NCBI RefSeq assembly: GCF_964340395.1 | Contig: NC_135567.1 | Span: forward strand, 339,883-403,882 | DNA from: Glandiceps talaboti | Taxonomy: Eukaryota > Hemichordata > Enteropneusta > Spengelidae | DNA length: 64,000 nucleotides | Reading direction: 5' to 3' | Shown here: positions 12,095 through 23,755 of the stretch, piece after piece | Numbering within the stretch: the stretch's first letter is position 1 | How the letters are laid out: every line of letters starts with the position of its first letter | Made by a program: the position numbers and the translations under genes | Notes under the pieces: model-generated | Databases searched by the model: none | Told to the model about the DNA's origin: nothing | What the model saw: the letters and a program-made list of their open reading frames with translations, nothing else

Positions 12095-12512
12095 AATAAA
12101 GTTAACATGAATCCTATAATATTATAAAGTTAGCATGAATCCTATAATATTATAAAGTTAGCATGAATCCTATAATATTATAAAGTTAGCATGAATCCTA
12201 TAATATTATAAAGTTAACATGAATCCTATAATATCATAAAGTTAGCATGAATCCTATAATATTATAAAGTTAACATGAATCCTATAATATTATAAAGTTA
12301 ACATGAATCCTATAATATTATAAAGTTAACATGAATCCTATAATATTATAAAGTTAGCATGAATCCTATAATATTATAAAGTTAGCATGAATCCTATAAT
12401 ATCATAAAGTTAACATGAATCCTATAATATTATAAAGTTAGCATGAATCCTATAATATTATAAAGTTAGCATGAATCCTATAATATTATAAAGTTAGCAT
12501 GAATCCTATAAT
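12095..12512. repeat. 28-bp minisatellite, about 15 copies
   Basis: The unit is ATTATAAAGTTAGCATGAAT then CCTATAAT (28 bp). The main variant sites are TTAGCATG/TTAACATG and ATTATA/ATCATA. Confidence 0.97.
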
Positions 12513-12535
12513 AATAGATAATTATATTCAATGAC

Positions 12536-13324
12536 TATGATATCATGTGATTCATGTATTTAATTTATCTATGATATCATGTGATTCATGTATTTAATTT
12601 ATCTATGATATCACGTGATTCAAGTATTTAATCTATCTATGATATGTGATTCATGTATTTAATCTATCTATGATATCATGTGATTCATGTATTTAATCTA
12701 TCTATGATATCATGTGATTCATGTAATTAATCTATCTATGATATCATGTGATTCATGTATTTAATTTATCTATGATATCATGTGATTCATGTATTTAATC
12801 TATCTATGATATCATGTGATTCAAGTATTTAATTTATCTATGATATCGTGTGATTCATGTAATTAATCTATCTATGATATCATGTGATTCATGTATTTAA
12901 TCTATTTATGATATCATGTGATTCATGTATTTAATTTATCTATGATATCATGTGATTCATGTATTTAATCTATCTATGATATCATGTGATTCATGTATTT
13001 AATCTATCTATATCATGTGATTCAAGTATTTAATTTATCTATGATATCATGTGATTCATGTATTTAATCTATCTATGATATGTGATTCATGTATTTAATC
13101 TATCTATGATATCATGTGATTCATGTATTTAATCTATCTATATCATGTGATTCAAGTATTTAATCTATCTATGATATCATGTGATTCATGTATTTAATCT
13201 ATCTATGATATGTGATTCAAATATTTAATTTATCTATGATATCATGTGATTCATGTATTTAATCTATCTATGATATCATGTGATTCATGTATTTAATCTA
13301 TCTATGATATCATGTGATTCATGT
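12536..13324. repeat. 34-bp minisatellite (second family), about 23 copies with deletion variants
   Basis: The unit is TATGATATCATGTGATTCAT then GTATTTAATCTATC. Some copies lack a few bases of the GATATCATG block (for example near 12643, 13010, 13077 and 13206). It is unrelated in sequence to the 34-bp satellite at 7.5 kb. Confidence 0.97.
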
Positions 13325-14384
13325 TTTTTTGTTTTCAATAACTACAGTCAAGTACTAAGGTTGTAATATATGTACTCCTAAATGCAATATGAATTTCTCA
13401 ACAAATGCTGCAATATTAGATATTGTAAACTTAGATATTTTCACCACTAGAGAATTTTGCAATTTTACAGTCAAACACTAATTTTGTTAATTACCAGACT
13501 GGTACATTATGTTTATGTATGTACAGGCACTGCTTATTTTTACATTTCTGTTTTCCAGCAAAAAAGGAAAAATATTTCAGCAAATATTTCCAAGTTTACA
13601 GTAACTACGCTATGATAAATGTTAATGTCATTATACACAGGTACTGAATATTTATCTGTCATATTTTGTCTGGATAATTACATTGAATGTTAATGTAGAA
13701 TACTATTGTTCTAAATCTCTATGCTATTACCATAGGCTATGTTAACTATAGTGTCTTTCTCTACCATCTGTTGCACTGCACTATCATAATTCTATTTTAA
13801 AATTTATCAATGTCTTTGTCTCATATTTTCAAAAACCTCACAATTTACCAGTAATTAGTGACAATAACACAAATATTTCAACAAGCGACCTATCGGTCAA
13901 AATAGCTCCACTGTTCTTTTTATTTTTTATTTTGGTAACATGTAGAAGTGGTTCAGTTGCAGCTCTTCACTATGTAGTTTTGTTTTAGGGATGTAATTAA
14001 AGTGGTTAGTGGTTTCATATGATGACTCACTATAAAACACATTTTACACAGAAAGTTGGTAAAATATTGTACTTTTATACCATAGTCACCATTTCACAAA
14101 AAATCTACTGTTATGAAAATTACACAAAATCTCAGAAAAATAATGACTGGGAAATGCACAAAAAAGGATTTTTGAGGTTGGCTATGAATAATTCCAGTGT
14201 CTTACAGCTTTAACCCTGGAAGATTTTAATGATGAATGAAATAAACTAGGGATCTAAAATAATTTTGAAGCAATTCGAATTTCAATTTTCTAACAAACTT
14301 ACCAAAACACTGTCCATAATTGTCAATAACATTCAACTTGTAGTAGACATAACAACATCTGATATTTTAATTTAATAGTCTATG
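13325..14384. other. AT-rich single-copy sequence
   Basis: No gene seen. A 64-codon frame at 14019-14213 has ordinary AT-rich composition and no family resemblance. Confidence 0.55.
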
Positions 14385-14585
<201 letters not shown>

Positions 14586-14739
14586 TAAAACTACACAAAC
14601 ATTTATTCACGGTTACGAATTTATTTTCTCTCGAAAGCCACATCACATAATTCACCGATTTTGGGGATAAATGCTTTGTATAGAACATACCTGCAGAAGA
14701 TTTACGAACCTGCTGTCCCATGGTTGTCACACATGGTGA
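14586..14739. other. Single-copy flank
   Basis: No gene is seen between the element end and the SINE-like patch. Confidence 0.5.
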
Positions 14740-14855
14740 CATGACATTTTCGAAGATTCTATACATGTATGACTGCAAGGACTACGTTCAAATCCTATCT
14801 CTGTCAAGGATTTTACTACGTGCCTAAGCACCCAGTATATCATTCGATTCATATC
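14740..14855 (+). repeat. Possible tRNA-derived SINE fragment
   Basis: CGTTCAAATCC near 14788 fits a pol III B box. It is followed by CAAGGATTTTACTACGTGCC and CACCCAGTAT, an order that recalls the tRNA-unrelated body of invertebrate SINEs (CAAGG, TTTAC, CACCCAG). No convincing A box was found, and the copy is short and degenerate. Confidence 0.3.
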
Positions 14856-15124
14856 CACACATACTACAATTCTTCGTTCATGGATTTTGAAAAAAAGTAG
14901 AGACAGACAGCTTTAAAATGTGACAAAAATCCCAAAATTTGTGAATTTGTGAATTTTCAGGAAAATCAGTCTAAAAATGATGATAAATGCACAAAAACAG
15001 ATGTGCAAATGTAGTGTGTTTTCATTCGAGCTGATTGTCACATGAAAAGTGACAGTTTACTTAAAGTCTCGTGGACTGATTTCCAATATGGCATCGGTCA
15101 CAATGCTCATTAACATATTTTTTT
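14856..15124. other. AT-rich single-copy sequence
   Basis: No supported feature. Confidence 0.5.
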
Positions 15125-15425
15125 TTAAATTACAAAAAAAATTCATCAAAAAAAGAAAAGAAGATGTGCTGACTTGAAATTAACAAATCTTAGTAAGCTA
15201 CCCTCTGCACATCAACACACCAGATATCAAAGCAATCTGACAAGTAGTATTTGAGGAGATGGTGAAAATATCATTTTTGAAAAAAAAATCATAAAAAATT
15301 GAAAAAAGCACAGATCAACTTGGCATGAACAAATCTGAATAGCCTCACCCAAGGAACATGCATACCAAATATCGTAGTATTCTGACTCTCACTTTTGAAG
15401 AAGACGATGAAAATAAAAAAAGTTG
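15125..15425 (+). repeat. Two diverged tandem modules of about 140 bp
   Basis: Two adjacent degenerate copies share a poly-A-rich start, then GCACAGATCAACTTG or its equivalent, AACAAATCT, CACACCAGATATC / CATACCAAATATC, TCTGAC, and GATG(G)TGAAAAT. They look like old dispersed-repeat modules, probably linked to the 115-bp modules that follow. Confidence 0.55.
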
Positions 15426-16060
15426 ATGGACAAACCATGATCACATTTGCATACATTTTTCAAATGTTTATTCATTTACCTTTCTATTCATATTGTTACA
15501 ATGTATCTTTGCAATATACATGATTATTTGGCTGTTGCTATGGGCGTGGTCTTGTTGCTAGGCACATTTGCATACATTTTTTGAATGTTTATTCATTTGT
15601 CTTTCTATTCCTCTTGTTATCTATGCAATATACGTGATTACTTGGCTGTTGCTTTGGGTGTGGTCTTGCAAATTTACACACATTTTTTGAATGTTTATTC
15701 AATTATCTAAGAATCCCTGTTTTTCTCTTTGTGAAATACACCATTTGGCTGTTGCTATGGATGTGGTCATGGTTGCTAGGGTGTTTGTATACATTTTTTG
15801 AATGTTTACTCACTTGCCTACCAGATGATATTGTTATTTGACTAAAATATACTGCCATTTGGTTTGTTGCTAAGGGCATGGTCATGGTTGCTAGGGCCAA
15901 TTTTGTAAAAATGTTTTGAAGAAAATCTGCAGAATAACACTTTCAGAAACATCTCACCAAGTTTCAGACTCATTGACCAAGTACTTTTTGAGATATGAGT
16001 TTTTGACCAAAAATTTACATTTTTACACCTAATTTGCATATCACTCATGGGATCATTGTA
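15426..16060 (+). mobile_element. HINE-like tandem modules (115-bp family), copy 2
   Basis: At least four degenerate modules share TTTGGCTGTTGCTATGG, GTGGTC, TTGCTAGG and TTTTTTGAATGTTTA with the element at 5.5 kb, in the same orientation. The array runs into a tail with CACCAAGTTTCAGACTCATT and TTTGAGATATGAG, another member of the CCAAATTTCAG motif group. No microsatellite or hairpin end follows, so this copy is truncated or joined to other repeats. Confidence 0.55.
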
Positions 16061-16157
16061 TGCTTAATATTTCATTGTCCATACATTCCTAGATGCATTC
16101 CCATTAAATTAACTGTCGAACACAGAACACAGAATTAACTGTAGAACACAGAATTAA
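16061..16157. other. Short spacer with GAACACAGAATTAA duplication
   Basis: GAACACAGAATTAACTGTA-type motifs repeat two to three times between 16117 and 16157, just before the next array. Confidence 0.6.
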
Positions 16158-16428
16158 GTGACACACAATTTGATATTTTACTGAATGGTCATGTGACACA
16201 CAATTTGATATTTTACTGAATGGTCATGTGACACACAATTTGATATTTTACTGAATGGTCATGTGACACACAATTTGATATTTTACTGAATGGTCATGTG
16301 ACACACAATTTGATATTTTACTGAATGGTCATGTGACACACAATTTGATATTTGATGAATGGTCATGTGACACACAATTTGATATTTGATGAATGGTCAT
16401 GTGACACACAATTTGATATTTGATGAAT
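16158..16428. repeat. 35-bp minisatellite, about 8 copies
   Basis: The unit is GTGACACACAATTTGATATT then TTACTGAATGGTCAT (35 bp). The last three copies are shortened (TATTTGATGAATGG), so the array has two monomer lengths arranged in blocks. Confidence 0.96.
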
Positions 16429-16517
16429 CCCTGCTGAGTGATTACAGTGATATCAAATAAACAGAGAAATGTTTAATTACAATGTAATGTTTATGGCTAT
16501 GTGTATTCAGAGATGAT

Positions 16518-16742
16518 TTATTCCATGTCTGCCCTTGCTTTTTTAACCTTTATACACAAATCTTCTGCATGATTTTGTTTCTCCCAATACATCAAGTATG
16601 GGGACTGTACCATTCCTTGACAAAAGTAGGGGTGTAAAGGTTCAATTAAAAGGGGGGGGAAATGACATCTGAATGATTGAAGTAACTGCCTCTTCAACAT
16701 TTGTCTTTCATAACTAGACTGTATTTCTAATGTTATCTTCAT
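16518..16742 (-). CDS. Unrecognised minus frame, possible terminal exon
   Basis: A 74-codon minus frame ends KVKKARADME and then a stop. The last 50 residues, from about CHFPPLLIEP on, are balanced in composition, and a possible acceptor (TCAATCATTCAG) precedes them. Family unknown. The phase expected from that acceptor does not match the exon-like frame at 17171-17310, so the two cannot simply be joined. This could be chance. It is included because it sits in a satellite-poor tract on the same strand as the stronger exon at 27 kb. Confidence 0.18.
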   Translation of the reverse strand: MKITLEIQSSYERQMLKRQLLQSFRCHFPPLLIEPLHPYFCQGMVQSPYLMYWEKQNHAEDLCIKVKKARADME

Positions 16743-17170
16743 TTCTACACAAATCTTATCAAATGGTGTTTTTTCACAATCTGGAAGATGTACAAGAGAA
16801 GACAGAATGTTTGTCTTGTCTTGATCCTTTCAGAAATTTATAAGAAACCAACAAATACTTTGTTATTATGATTTAATAATATGTGTATGTCATATCTTAA
16901 TTTCAGTTTAGGTTGTCAGCCAAGGAACAAATCTTCTCTTTTATGAATTGATCTTACAAAATTTAATAAATTTGAAATTTAGGTTTAAATGTAGAGCCAA
17001 ATTACAACTTTGTGTTTAAAATGAACAAGAAAGTAAATTGTCTATCATTTATTGTATATTATTTGATTAATTCCATTGATGCAATATGAGAACAGCTGAA
17101 ATATTTGAAGACATTCATCAGTCTTGACATGGAAAAATAACACTATAAAATTTACAGATGTTTTTCTTAC

Positions 17171-17310
17171 CTAATTGACAAAACACTTTACAAGTATTTC
17201 AACTATGTCCCTTTCATGTATGTGAACATCACCTCTCAGACAGATATATGGAATGATCCTACTTGATACATATGGATTGAGATTATACCAACATAAATGT
17301 AGGGGGAATG
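17171..17310 (-). CDS. Possible internal exon, minus strand, unrecognised
   Basis: Read on the minus strand, an acceptor-like TCTCAAGTTTCAG ends at 17311 and a strong donor AG|GTAAGA starts at 17170. The intervening 140 bp are open in one frame (… SSRIIPYICLRGDVHIHERD …) until a TAG formed by the last three exon bases. An alternative donor (CTT|GTAAAG) a little upstream would avoid the stop. No family is recognised. Splice signals alone are weak evidence. Confidence 0.2.
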
Positions 17311-17881
17311 CTGAAACTTGAGAGCCAAGATGAAGAAATGAAAATAGCACTTTTGACATATTTACTGTAAATAAATAACCCTATCAAATCTGATTATGAT
17401 TTTATTTCTTAAAGAAGAAAACAGGTGGTGACTGAAACCATGTACATGTTAGATGTTATCCCATAATATTTTTCTTCCTTCAGCTGAGGAAAATATGAGT
17501 GACCTAAGGGGCCTTGTCACTATGAGTCTGGCAATTCATAATACAACCCTTAGGTCATAAGTATTTTGCAGGAAAATACTGGAGAATGATATAATTATAC
17601 CATCACAGTAATATAAAGAAATAAAATTGGGGAATGTAATGGCAATTTTGAGCATTTTGATTCAAACACAGCAGAACCAATGACATACACACATGTTGTC
17701 ATGACATACATGTAGAACGACCAGAGTATATATTCCACATTTTTTGTTGCACCTAGCTTGTGCATGGTATAATATTTTTTACAACTGCATAGAGGGTGAA
17801 TGCATAGACTGATGTTTTTTGATAAAATTACAAACATTTTAGAGTATTACAGCATTAAAAGTTGGTTTTAGACAGATTTTA

Positions 17882-18570
17882 ATACTGAAATTATAGTGGG
17901 TTCTAGATAATCTGAAATTATAGTGGGTTCTAGGTAATCTGAAATTATAGTGGGTTCTAGGTAATCTGAAATCATAGTGGGTTCTAGATAATCTGAAATT
18001 ATAGTGAGTTCTAGGTAATCTGAAATTATAGTGGGTTCTAGGTAATCTGAAATTATAGTAGGTTCTAGATAATCTGAAATTATAGTGAGTTCTAGGTAAT
18101 CTGAAATTATAGTGGGTCTAGATAATCTGAAATTATAGTGGTGCTAACTGGGTTCTAGATAATCTGAAATTATAGTGGTGCTAACTGGGTTCTAGATAAT
18201 CTGAAATTATAGTGGTGCTAACTGGGTTCTAGATAATCTGAAATTATAGTGGTGCTAACTGGGTTCTAGATAATCTGAAATTATAGTGGTGCTAACTGGG
18301 TTCTAGATAATCTGAAATTATAGTGGTGCTAACTGGGTTCTAGATAATCTGAAATTATAGTGGTGCTAACTGGGTTCTAGATAATCTGAAATTATAGTGG
18401 TACTAACTAGGTTCTAGATAATCTGAAATTATAGTGGTGCTAACTGGGTTCTAGATAATCTGTAATCAAAGTGGTGCTAAGTGGGTTCTAGATAATCTAA
18501 AATCATAGTGGGTTCTAGATAATCTGTAATCAAAGTGGTGCTAAGTGGGTTCTAGATAATCTGAAATCAT
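17882..18570. repeat. 27-bp to 37-bp minisatellite, about 21 copies
   Basis: The left part uses a 27-bp unit (AATCTGAAATTATAGTGGGT then TCTAGAT/TCTAGGT). From about 18136 the unit gains ten bases, giving GTGGTGCTAACTGGGTTC and a 37-bp period (18181 to 18218). The right end reverts to mixed forms with AAGTGG. Confidence 0.96.
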
Positions 18571-18626
18571 AATCATAAATTCTTATAAAACTTAACCAAA
18601 ATATGCCAATTTGAATTATGTGACAC
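18571..18626. other. Junction between two arrays
   Basis: A short spacer of about 55 bp; no other feature. Confidence 0.7.
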
Positions 18627-19469
18627 ATGTTGACTTTAGCATGGTGCTATCATTGTTGCTGATTTTAGCATGGTGCTAACATTGTTGGTGATTTTAGCAT
18701 GGTGCTAACATTGTTGCTGATTTTAGCATGGTACTAACATTGTTCCTGATTTTAGCATGGTGCTATCATTGTTCCTGATTTTAGCATGGTGCTAACATTG
18801 TTGCTGATTTTAGCATGGTACTAACATTGTTGCTGATTTTAGCATGGTGCTATCATTGTTCCTGATTTTAGCATGGTGCTATCATTGTTGCTGATTTTAG
18901 CATGGTACTATCATTGTTGCTGATTTTAGCATGGTACTAACATTGTTGCTGATTTTAGCATGGTGCTAACATTGTTCCTGATTTTAGCATGGTGCTAACA
19001 TTGTTGCTGATTTTAGCATGGTACTAACATTGTTGCTGATTTTAGCATGGTGCTAACATTGTTGCTGATTTTAGCATGGTGCTAACATTGTTCCTGATTT
19101 TAGCATGGTGCTAACACTGTTGCTGATTTTAGCATGGTGCTATCATTGTTGCTGATTTTAGCATGGCGCTAACATTGTTGCTGATTTTAGCATGGTGCTA
19201 TCATTGTTGCTGACTTAGTATGGTGCTATCATTGTTGCTGACTTAGTATGGTGCTAACAATGTAACATTTTAGTATGGTACTAACAATGTAACATTTTAG
19301 CATGGTGCTATCATTGTTGCTGATTTTAGCATGGTGCTAACATTGTTGCTGATTTTAGCATGGTGCTATCATTGTTGCTGATTTTAGCATGGTGCTAACA
19401 TTGTTGCTGACTTAGTATGGTACTAACAATGTAACATTTTAGTATGGTTACATTGTTGCTGATTTTAAT
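18627..19469. repeat. 29-bp minisatellite, about 28 copies
   Basis: The unit is GTTGCTGATTTTAGCATGGT then GCTAACATT (29 bp). Variants include GTTCCTG, GGTACTAAC, GCTATCATT and, near the right end, shorter GACTTAGTATGG forms. It shares the GGTGCTAAC core with the 37-bp monomer next door. Confidence 0.97.
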
Positions 19470-20777
19470 ACTGACATATACAAACCATTATTGAAGTACA
19501 TTGTGTATATCCTTGCATTGTAAGATGTACAAAACCAACCCAGTTGACAAAATATTTACAAATTTACATATTTCTTAACTTTTCACAAATTTTTCCAAGA
19601 CTGTTATGGAACTCTATGAAAACAAAGAGTGCATTTATACAAATTTATCAAAGGTATGGTTAATAAATTGGTATATTCAATGAAAACATTCAATGACTTT
19701 ATAATGTCCTACAACAACTTTTTGAAACCTTGGGTCTAGGTCAAAAGTCAGAATGAGTGTACTGTACATTCGATATCTTGGATATTGCGTATAGCTGTCA
19801 TATCATGGTTAGTTTTCTTTCAAAACAAGAGAAATATTCAAATGAAGGTCAAAGGTTTATATAGTGTATAATTCAAGGACTTGGATGTTGTATGACTTTA
19901 TAACTCAAATGATAAGTTTATAAATACTGTAAGTACATCATTCTAAAATTCACCACTATAGTTTCAACAAACTAATTGTTGTGTGCTATTTTTATCACTA
20001 ACAGCTGATGGCCTGGACATCTCATGACAACAAATTTCTTAACATGGTTTGAAAGTGTTGAGAGACTAAGATAAAACATACAGCAACCACCCAGCTGTTC
20101 CATCTGACTTCATAACTATCTCCATCACAGACAGAGACTCTGCAAAAATACCTCTGGTGTTATTTTTACTCTTGTTTTGTCTTTTTTCAGTCCTGGTTTG
20201 TCTTTCAGTCCTGGTTTGTCTTTCACCTGTGTGTTTTTTCACCCTTATAAGTTTCTGTTCATGCTTCTTTCATTATTTGTAATTAGGCCTACCAGTAGAA
20301 TTGTGTAAGTTTACATAAAATGATGAAACTATATATCTATCCCAACATATACTGGTACAGTACAAATCATAACATTTTTCCACAACCAGGATATTGTCAG
20401 AAATAAGCAATTTTCGCCAAAAACATTTTAACAATTGTTCATATCATATTTGTTTCTGTCACATGGTCATAGTCAGAAATGAGCAATTTCCTGCCAAAAA
20501 ATATCAATCATTTTTTTTTCAATTTGCAAATTTTTGTACCTAATATGTCAATACTGATAAATTAGATATCGTAACGATTGTGTTCACAACCAGGATATTT
20601 CTCTAAATAGAACCAGAACTATGGAAATTCTCACTAAAACACAATTTTTGTAATCCTGCATGCAACCAAGATTTAATTATTATATATCAATTACTATTAC
20701 AGTTAAATATTTTGACAATAATATCATGATTTCACATTTTTGTGCAATACATTTTTTTGTATGTAAGGTATAATTTG
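19470..20777. other. Single-copy AT-rich sequence
   Basis: No gene is supported. A small duplication, CCTGGTTTGTCTTTCA(GT), occurs at about 20192-20226. Two diverged copies of an ACCAGGATATT…CAGAAAT(A/G)AGCAATTT stretch lie at about 20385 and 20474. Confidence 0.5.
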
Positions 20778-20821
20778 GGGTCAATGACCTAGATACCAAT
20801 ATCATTTGGGGTCAATGACCT
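20778..20821. promoter_or_regulatory. Two IR-1 nuclear-receptor-like elements
   Basis: GGGTCAATGACCT occurs at 20778-20790 and again at 20809-20821. It is an inverted repeat of the RGGTCA half-site with one spacer base, the IR-1 layout bound by ecdysone-receptor/FXR-type heterodimers in known systems. The pair arises from a 31-bp duplication. No function is shown; the site could be fortuitous. Confidence 0.3.
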
Positions 20822-21110
20822 AACTACCAATAACATTTGCCTAATCTACCACAGGAAAATAAAACACTTTTTCCTAGAGGCTCCTTAAAATGTTTTTAAA
20901 CAAAATTATGTGAACAATGGTAGAAGAGAGTGGCATATAAGATAACATGAAGTGAGACTATGGCTTGTCACTTATCATCAATTGATCAATTCAGATGTTT
21001 CTACTACAGGCTACGATAGACTTGCAATGACATAATTTCTTAAATTTAATATTTGTCCAAAAAAAATTATACTTATTTCATTTCTAAACACAAATCTTTG
21101 GAAAAAAAAC
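20822..21110. other. AT-rich single-copy spacer
   Basis: No supported feature. Confidence 0.5.
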
Positions 21111-21353
21111 AACTATTCATTTCAAATCAAATTAAAATATTCAACTATTTATTTCAAATTAAATTAAAAATGTTCAACTATTTATTTCAAATTAAATTAA
21201 AATATTCAACTATTTATTTCAAATTAAATTAAAATATTCAACTACTTATTTCAAATTAAATTAAAATATTCAACTACTTATTTCAAATTAAATTAAAATA
21301 TTCAACTACTTATTTCAAATTAAATTAAAATATTCAACTACTTATTTCAAATC
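21111..21353. repeat. 32-bp AT-rich minisatellite, about 7.5 copies
   Basis: The unit is AACTATTTATTTCAAATTAA then ATTAAAATATTC. ATTTATTT copies lie to the left and ACTTATTT copies to the right, so the two variants form two homogeneous blocks. Confidence 0.96.
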
Positions 21354-23634
21354 TTGGTTAAATTGTTGCTTGTTATTCTTCAAAAACAAACATATACATT
21401 GTTTACATTATGTTTACAACAGAATAATTTTAAGAAAGTTTTCAATATTTCCATGTTTCAATATTTTATCTATAATTTTGAAATACTCCTGTATCAAGTC
21501 TAACTTGGTATGTCAGCTTCTTAACGTAAAGTTCTTAATTCAATATTTTGTGTTATATTGTTTATGACTCTGAAGTGTTTTGATAGCAAAGTAATAATTT
21601 TGACAAAAAAAGAAAAGTTTTACTATTGTATTGGTTATAGTAAAGAAGACTACACTAAGATTGGGTAAGTAACAAAGTAACAAAGTAAGCCACAATAGAA
21701 TCACATTGAATACCAAAATATCACACAAATTGAGCTACTGACAGAAAGTGGCATTTCACTGTTAAGGAAGAAATACACCATTTGATATCTGGAGCAGGTG
21801 GAAAGAATAAAACTTGTTGCTGGCCAAAAGTGTTGGAAAATTTATACTGACCAACTCGACAGAAAAGCAAATTTGTTTCCTGGGTATGAGCTAAAAAAAA
21901 TTGTTTTGCTACAAATGTAGAAACTTACTACAAATGTCAAATTCACAAGTACATACTGTATGTTTCTGGTGCTACCGCCTCCAGCACCTAATCTTTCAAA
22001 GTTTCTTGTCAAAGATTTATACTAACTGTTGGCAAATCCTAAAACAAAGCAAAATACTTCCATCGAATCAAATAAGTAAAAGTACTCAACTGACTTAGTA
22101 CCTTGAATGAATCCTGTCATAATGATAAAGTCATTTCAAATGGTATGACATGCAACAATCAATAAACATGTACTTCCAGGATTATTTTTTGGTCTTAGTT
22201 ATCAGAATTAAAATTTCAACTGTGATCAGGAAAGAGTATTGTTATCACCTTGACATGTTTAAACTAAATTGTAACACAATACCAGTTAAATTAAATTGTA
22301 ACACCAGATAGCAATTTTTTAGTCCTTAAATTTGAAAAAAAATTCTATGGCTGGGAGAGGGTTTCACCCTTATTTGGCATAAACAGAATTTGCTGTCTAG
22401 TTAATGTCGGAAAAAAAATTGCTGTCAAGCCTAATAAAAAAAATTGTGTGGTTCTGATTACACTCAATTTTAGAATAGAAGGGGTAGGTAGATTTTTTCA
22501 TTGTATTTTTTTAAGGTGTGCATGTCTAGGTCAGGTAGTTATGTGTTTTCCAAATGGTCTCTGTGTTATTGGTTTCTTCCCATCATATGTACAACCATTA
22601 CAGACAGGAAGAACAGTTTTTTATTGTCTTTTCTGGCGAGACTTCACAGTTCTTAACATTTTTTTCTCAAACATAAAAAAAATGTTTAGGGTCGGCAATG
22701 AAAACTAGGTAACCAAACATCTTTTTTTTCTATACCTCATGGTGGTTGCAAAAACTGTTGAGTCCAAATTTTCCCCCTTCTCCCCCCCCCTCCCCCCCCC
22801 CATGTATGGTATGATACAGGAAGTCAGTGAAAAGAAAATTTGCATGAAAGTCAGAGAGATAGAATTTAACTACTAAAAAAAAGTGACATTTTTCCAAAAT
22901 TTCTCAAAGACAATTAAACAAGAAACAATACTGAATTTTGTTTGTAACTCTTACACCAACAATTGTGTCAAACCTAAAGAAAAATTGCGCTATTGACAAA
23001 AAGAGACAGATATAAGCCTGATGTGAACAGTGTGGTGGATTCACAGTGACAAACAACACCACTTATGAAATGCATGTGGTTTTCATTTAGCCATACATTC
23101 TAACCATGAGATCACAGCATGTAATCTTATGTGAGAAACACCTTCCATTGCTACATACAGAGTCATCACCAGAATGAACTTATCAACAGCTACCAAATAC
23201 TGGTACAATTCATGCAAGCTGCTGCATGTCTAAGCTGAATAACATGGCCACCATTTTAAAAAGTAATTTAGGGTGTAAGGAATTCATGAGATGAGCACAG
23301 CAATTGCTTTCAAAGCTTTTGTGTAGATAGAGGCCTCCATGAAAAGAAAATGTTGTTAAACAAAAAAGGCATACACAATATGTAAATAATAGATGGGATA
23401 GGAGAGGGACTGTTGAACAATGGATCTTAGTGACCACAGGTCAACATTTTGCCACTTTGCTTGGGTGGATTTACCATGCAGTAGGCCAACAATTCAATGC
23501 TTTATTGTCATCAAATAGCGGTAGATGACATGTCTATACAACACAGCCCGACATGCAACAACAACCACTACGTTCACACACTTACTTCTAACTTTACATA
23601 TTGTCTAATCACCAAACCACACAAACCTTTATTG
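21354..23634. other. Single-copy sequence with a possible old dispersed repeat at 22440-22760
   Basis: Mostly AT-rich without a gene call. A plus frame at 22448-22708 stays open for 86 codons, through CPNGLCVIGFF-like text, despite T-rich DNA. It may be a decayed repeat fragment; I cannot name a family. Poly-C blocks occur at 22774-22801. Confidence 0.4.
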
Positions 23635-23684
23635 AATTGTAATCTATCCTATAGAGGATACAATTCTCTGAACAGAACAGAACA

Positions 23685-23752
<68 letters not shown>
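23635..23752. repeat. Hairpin followed by (ATT)n microsatellite
   Basis: An imperfect hairpin pairs AATTGTA (23635-23641) with TACAATT (23659-23665), with TCCT…AGGA inside. It is followed by about 22 ATT repeats (23687-23752). A structured end plus a trinucleotide tail suggests a retroelement or HINE-like end, but no body is recognised. Confidence 0.6.

Positions 23753-23755
<3 letters not shown>

Larger units (their letters stand above)
16429..17881. other. Single-copy AT-rich sequence containing possible minus-strand exons
   Basis: No repeats of note. The two exon-like minus frames listed separately are the only coding-like signals. Confidence 0.5.

Noticed and set aside
7508-13324. A common origin of the two 34-bp families
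   Set aside because: Same period only; the monomer sequences do not align.
22448-22708. 86-codon plus frame with varied residues
   Set aside because: Starts at a non-ATG codon in T-rich DNA and has no recognised domain or splice sites; more likely a decayed repeat.
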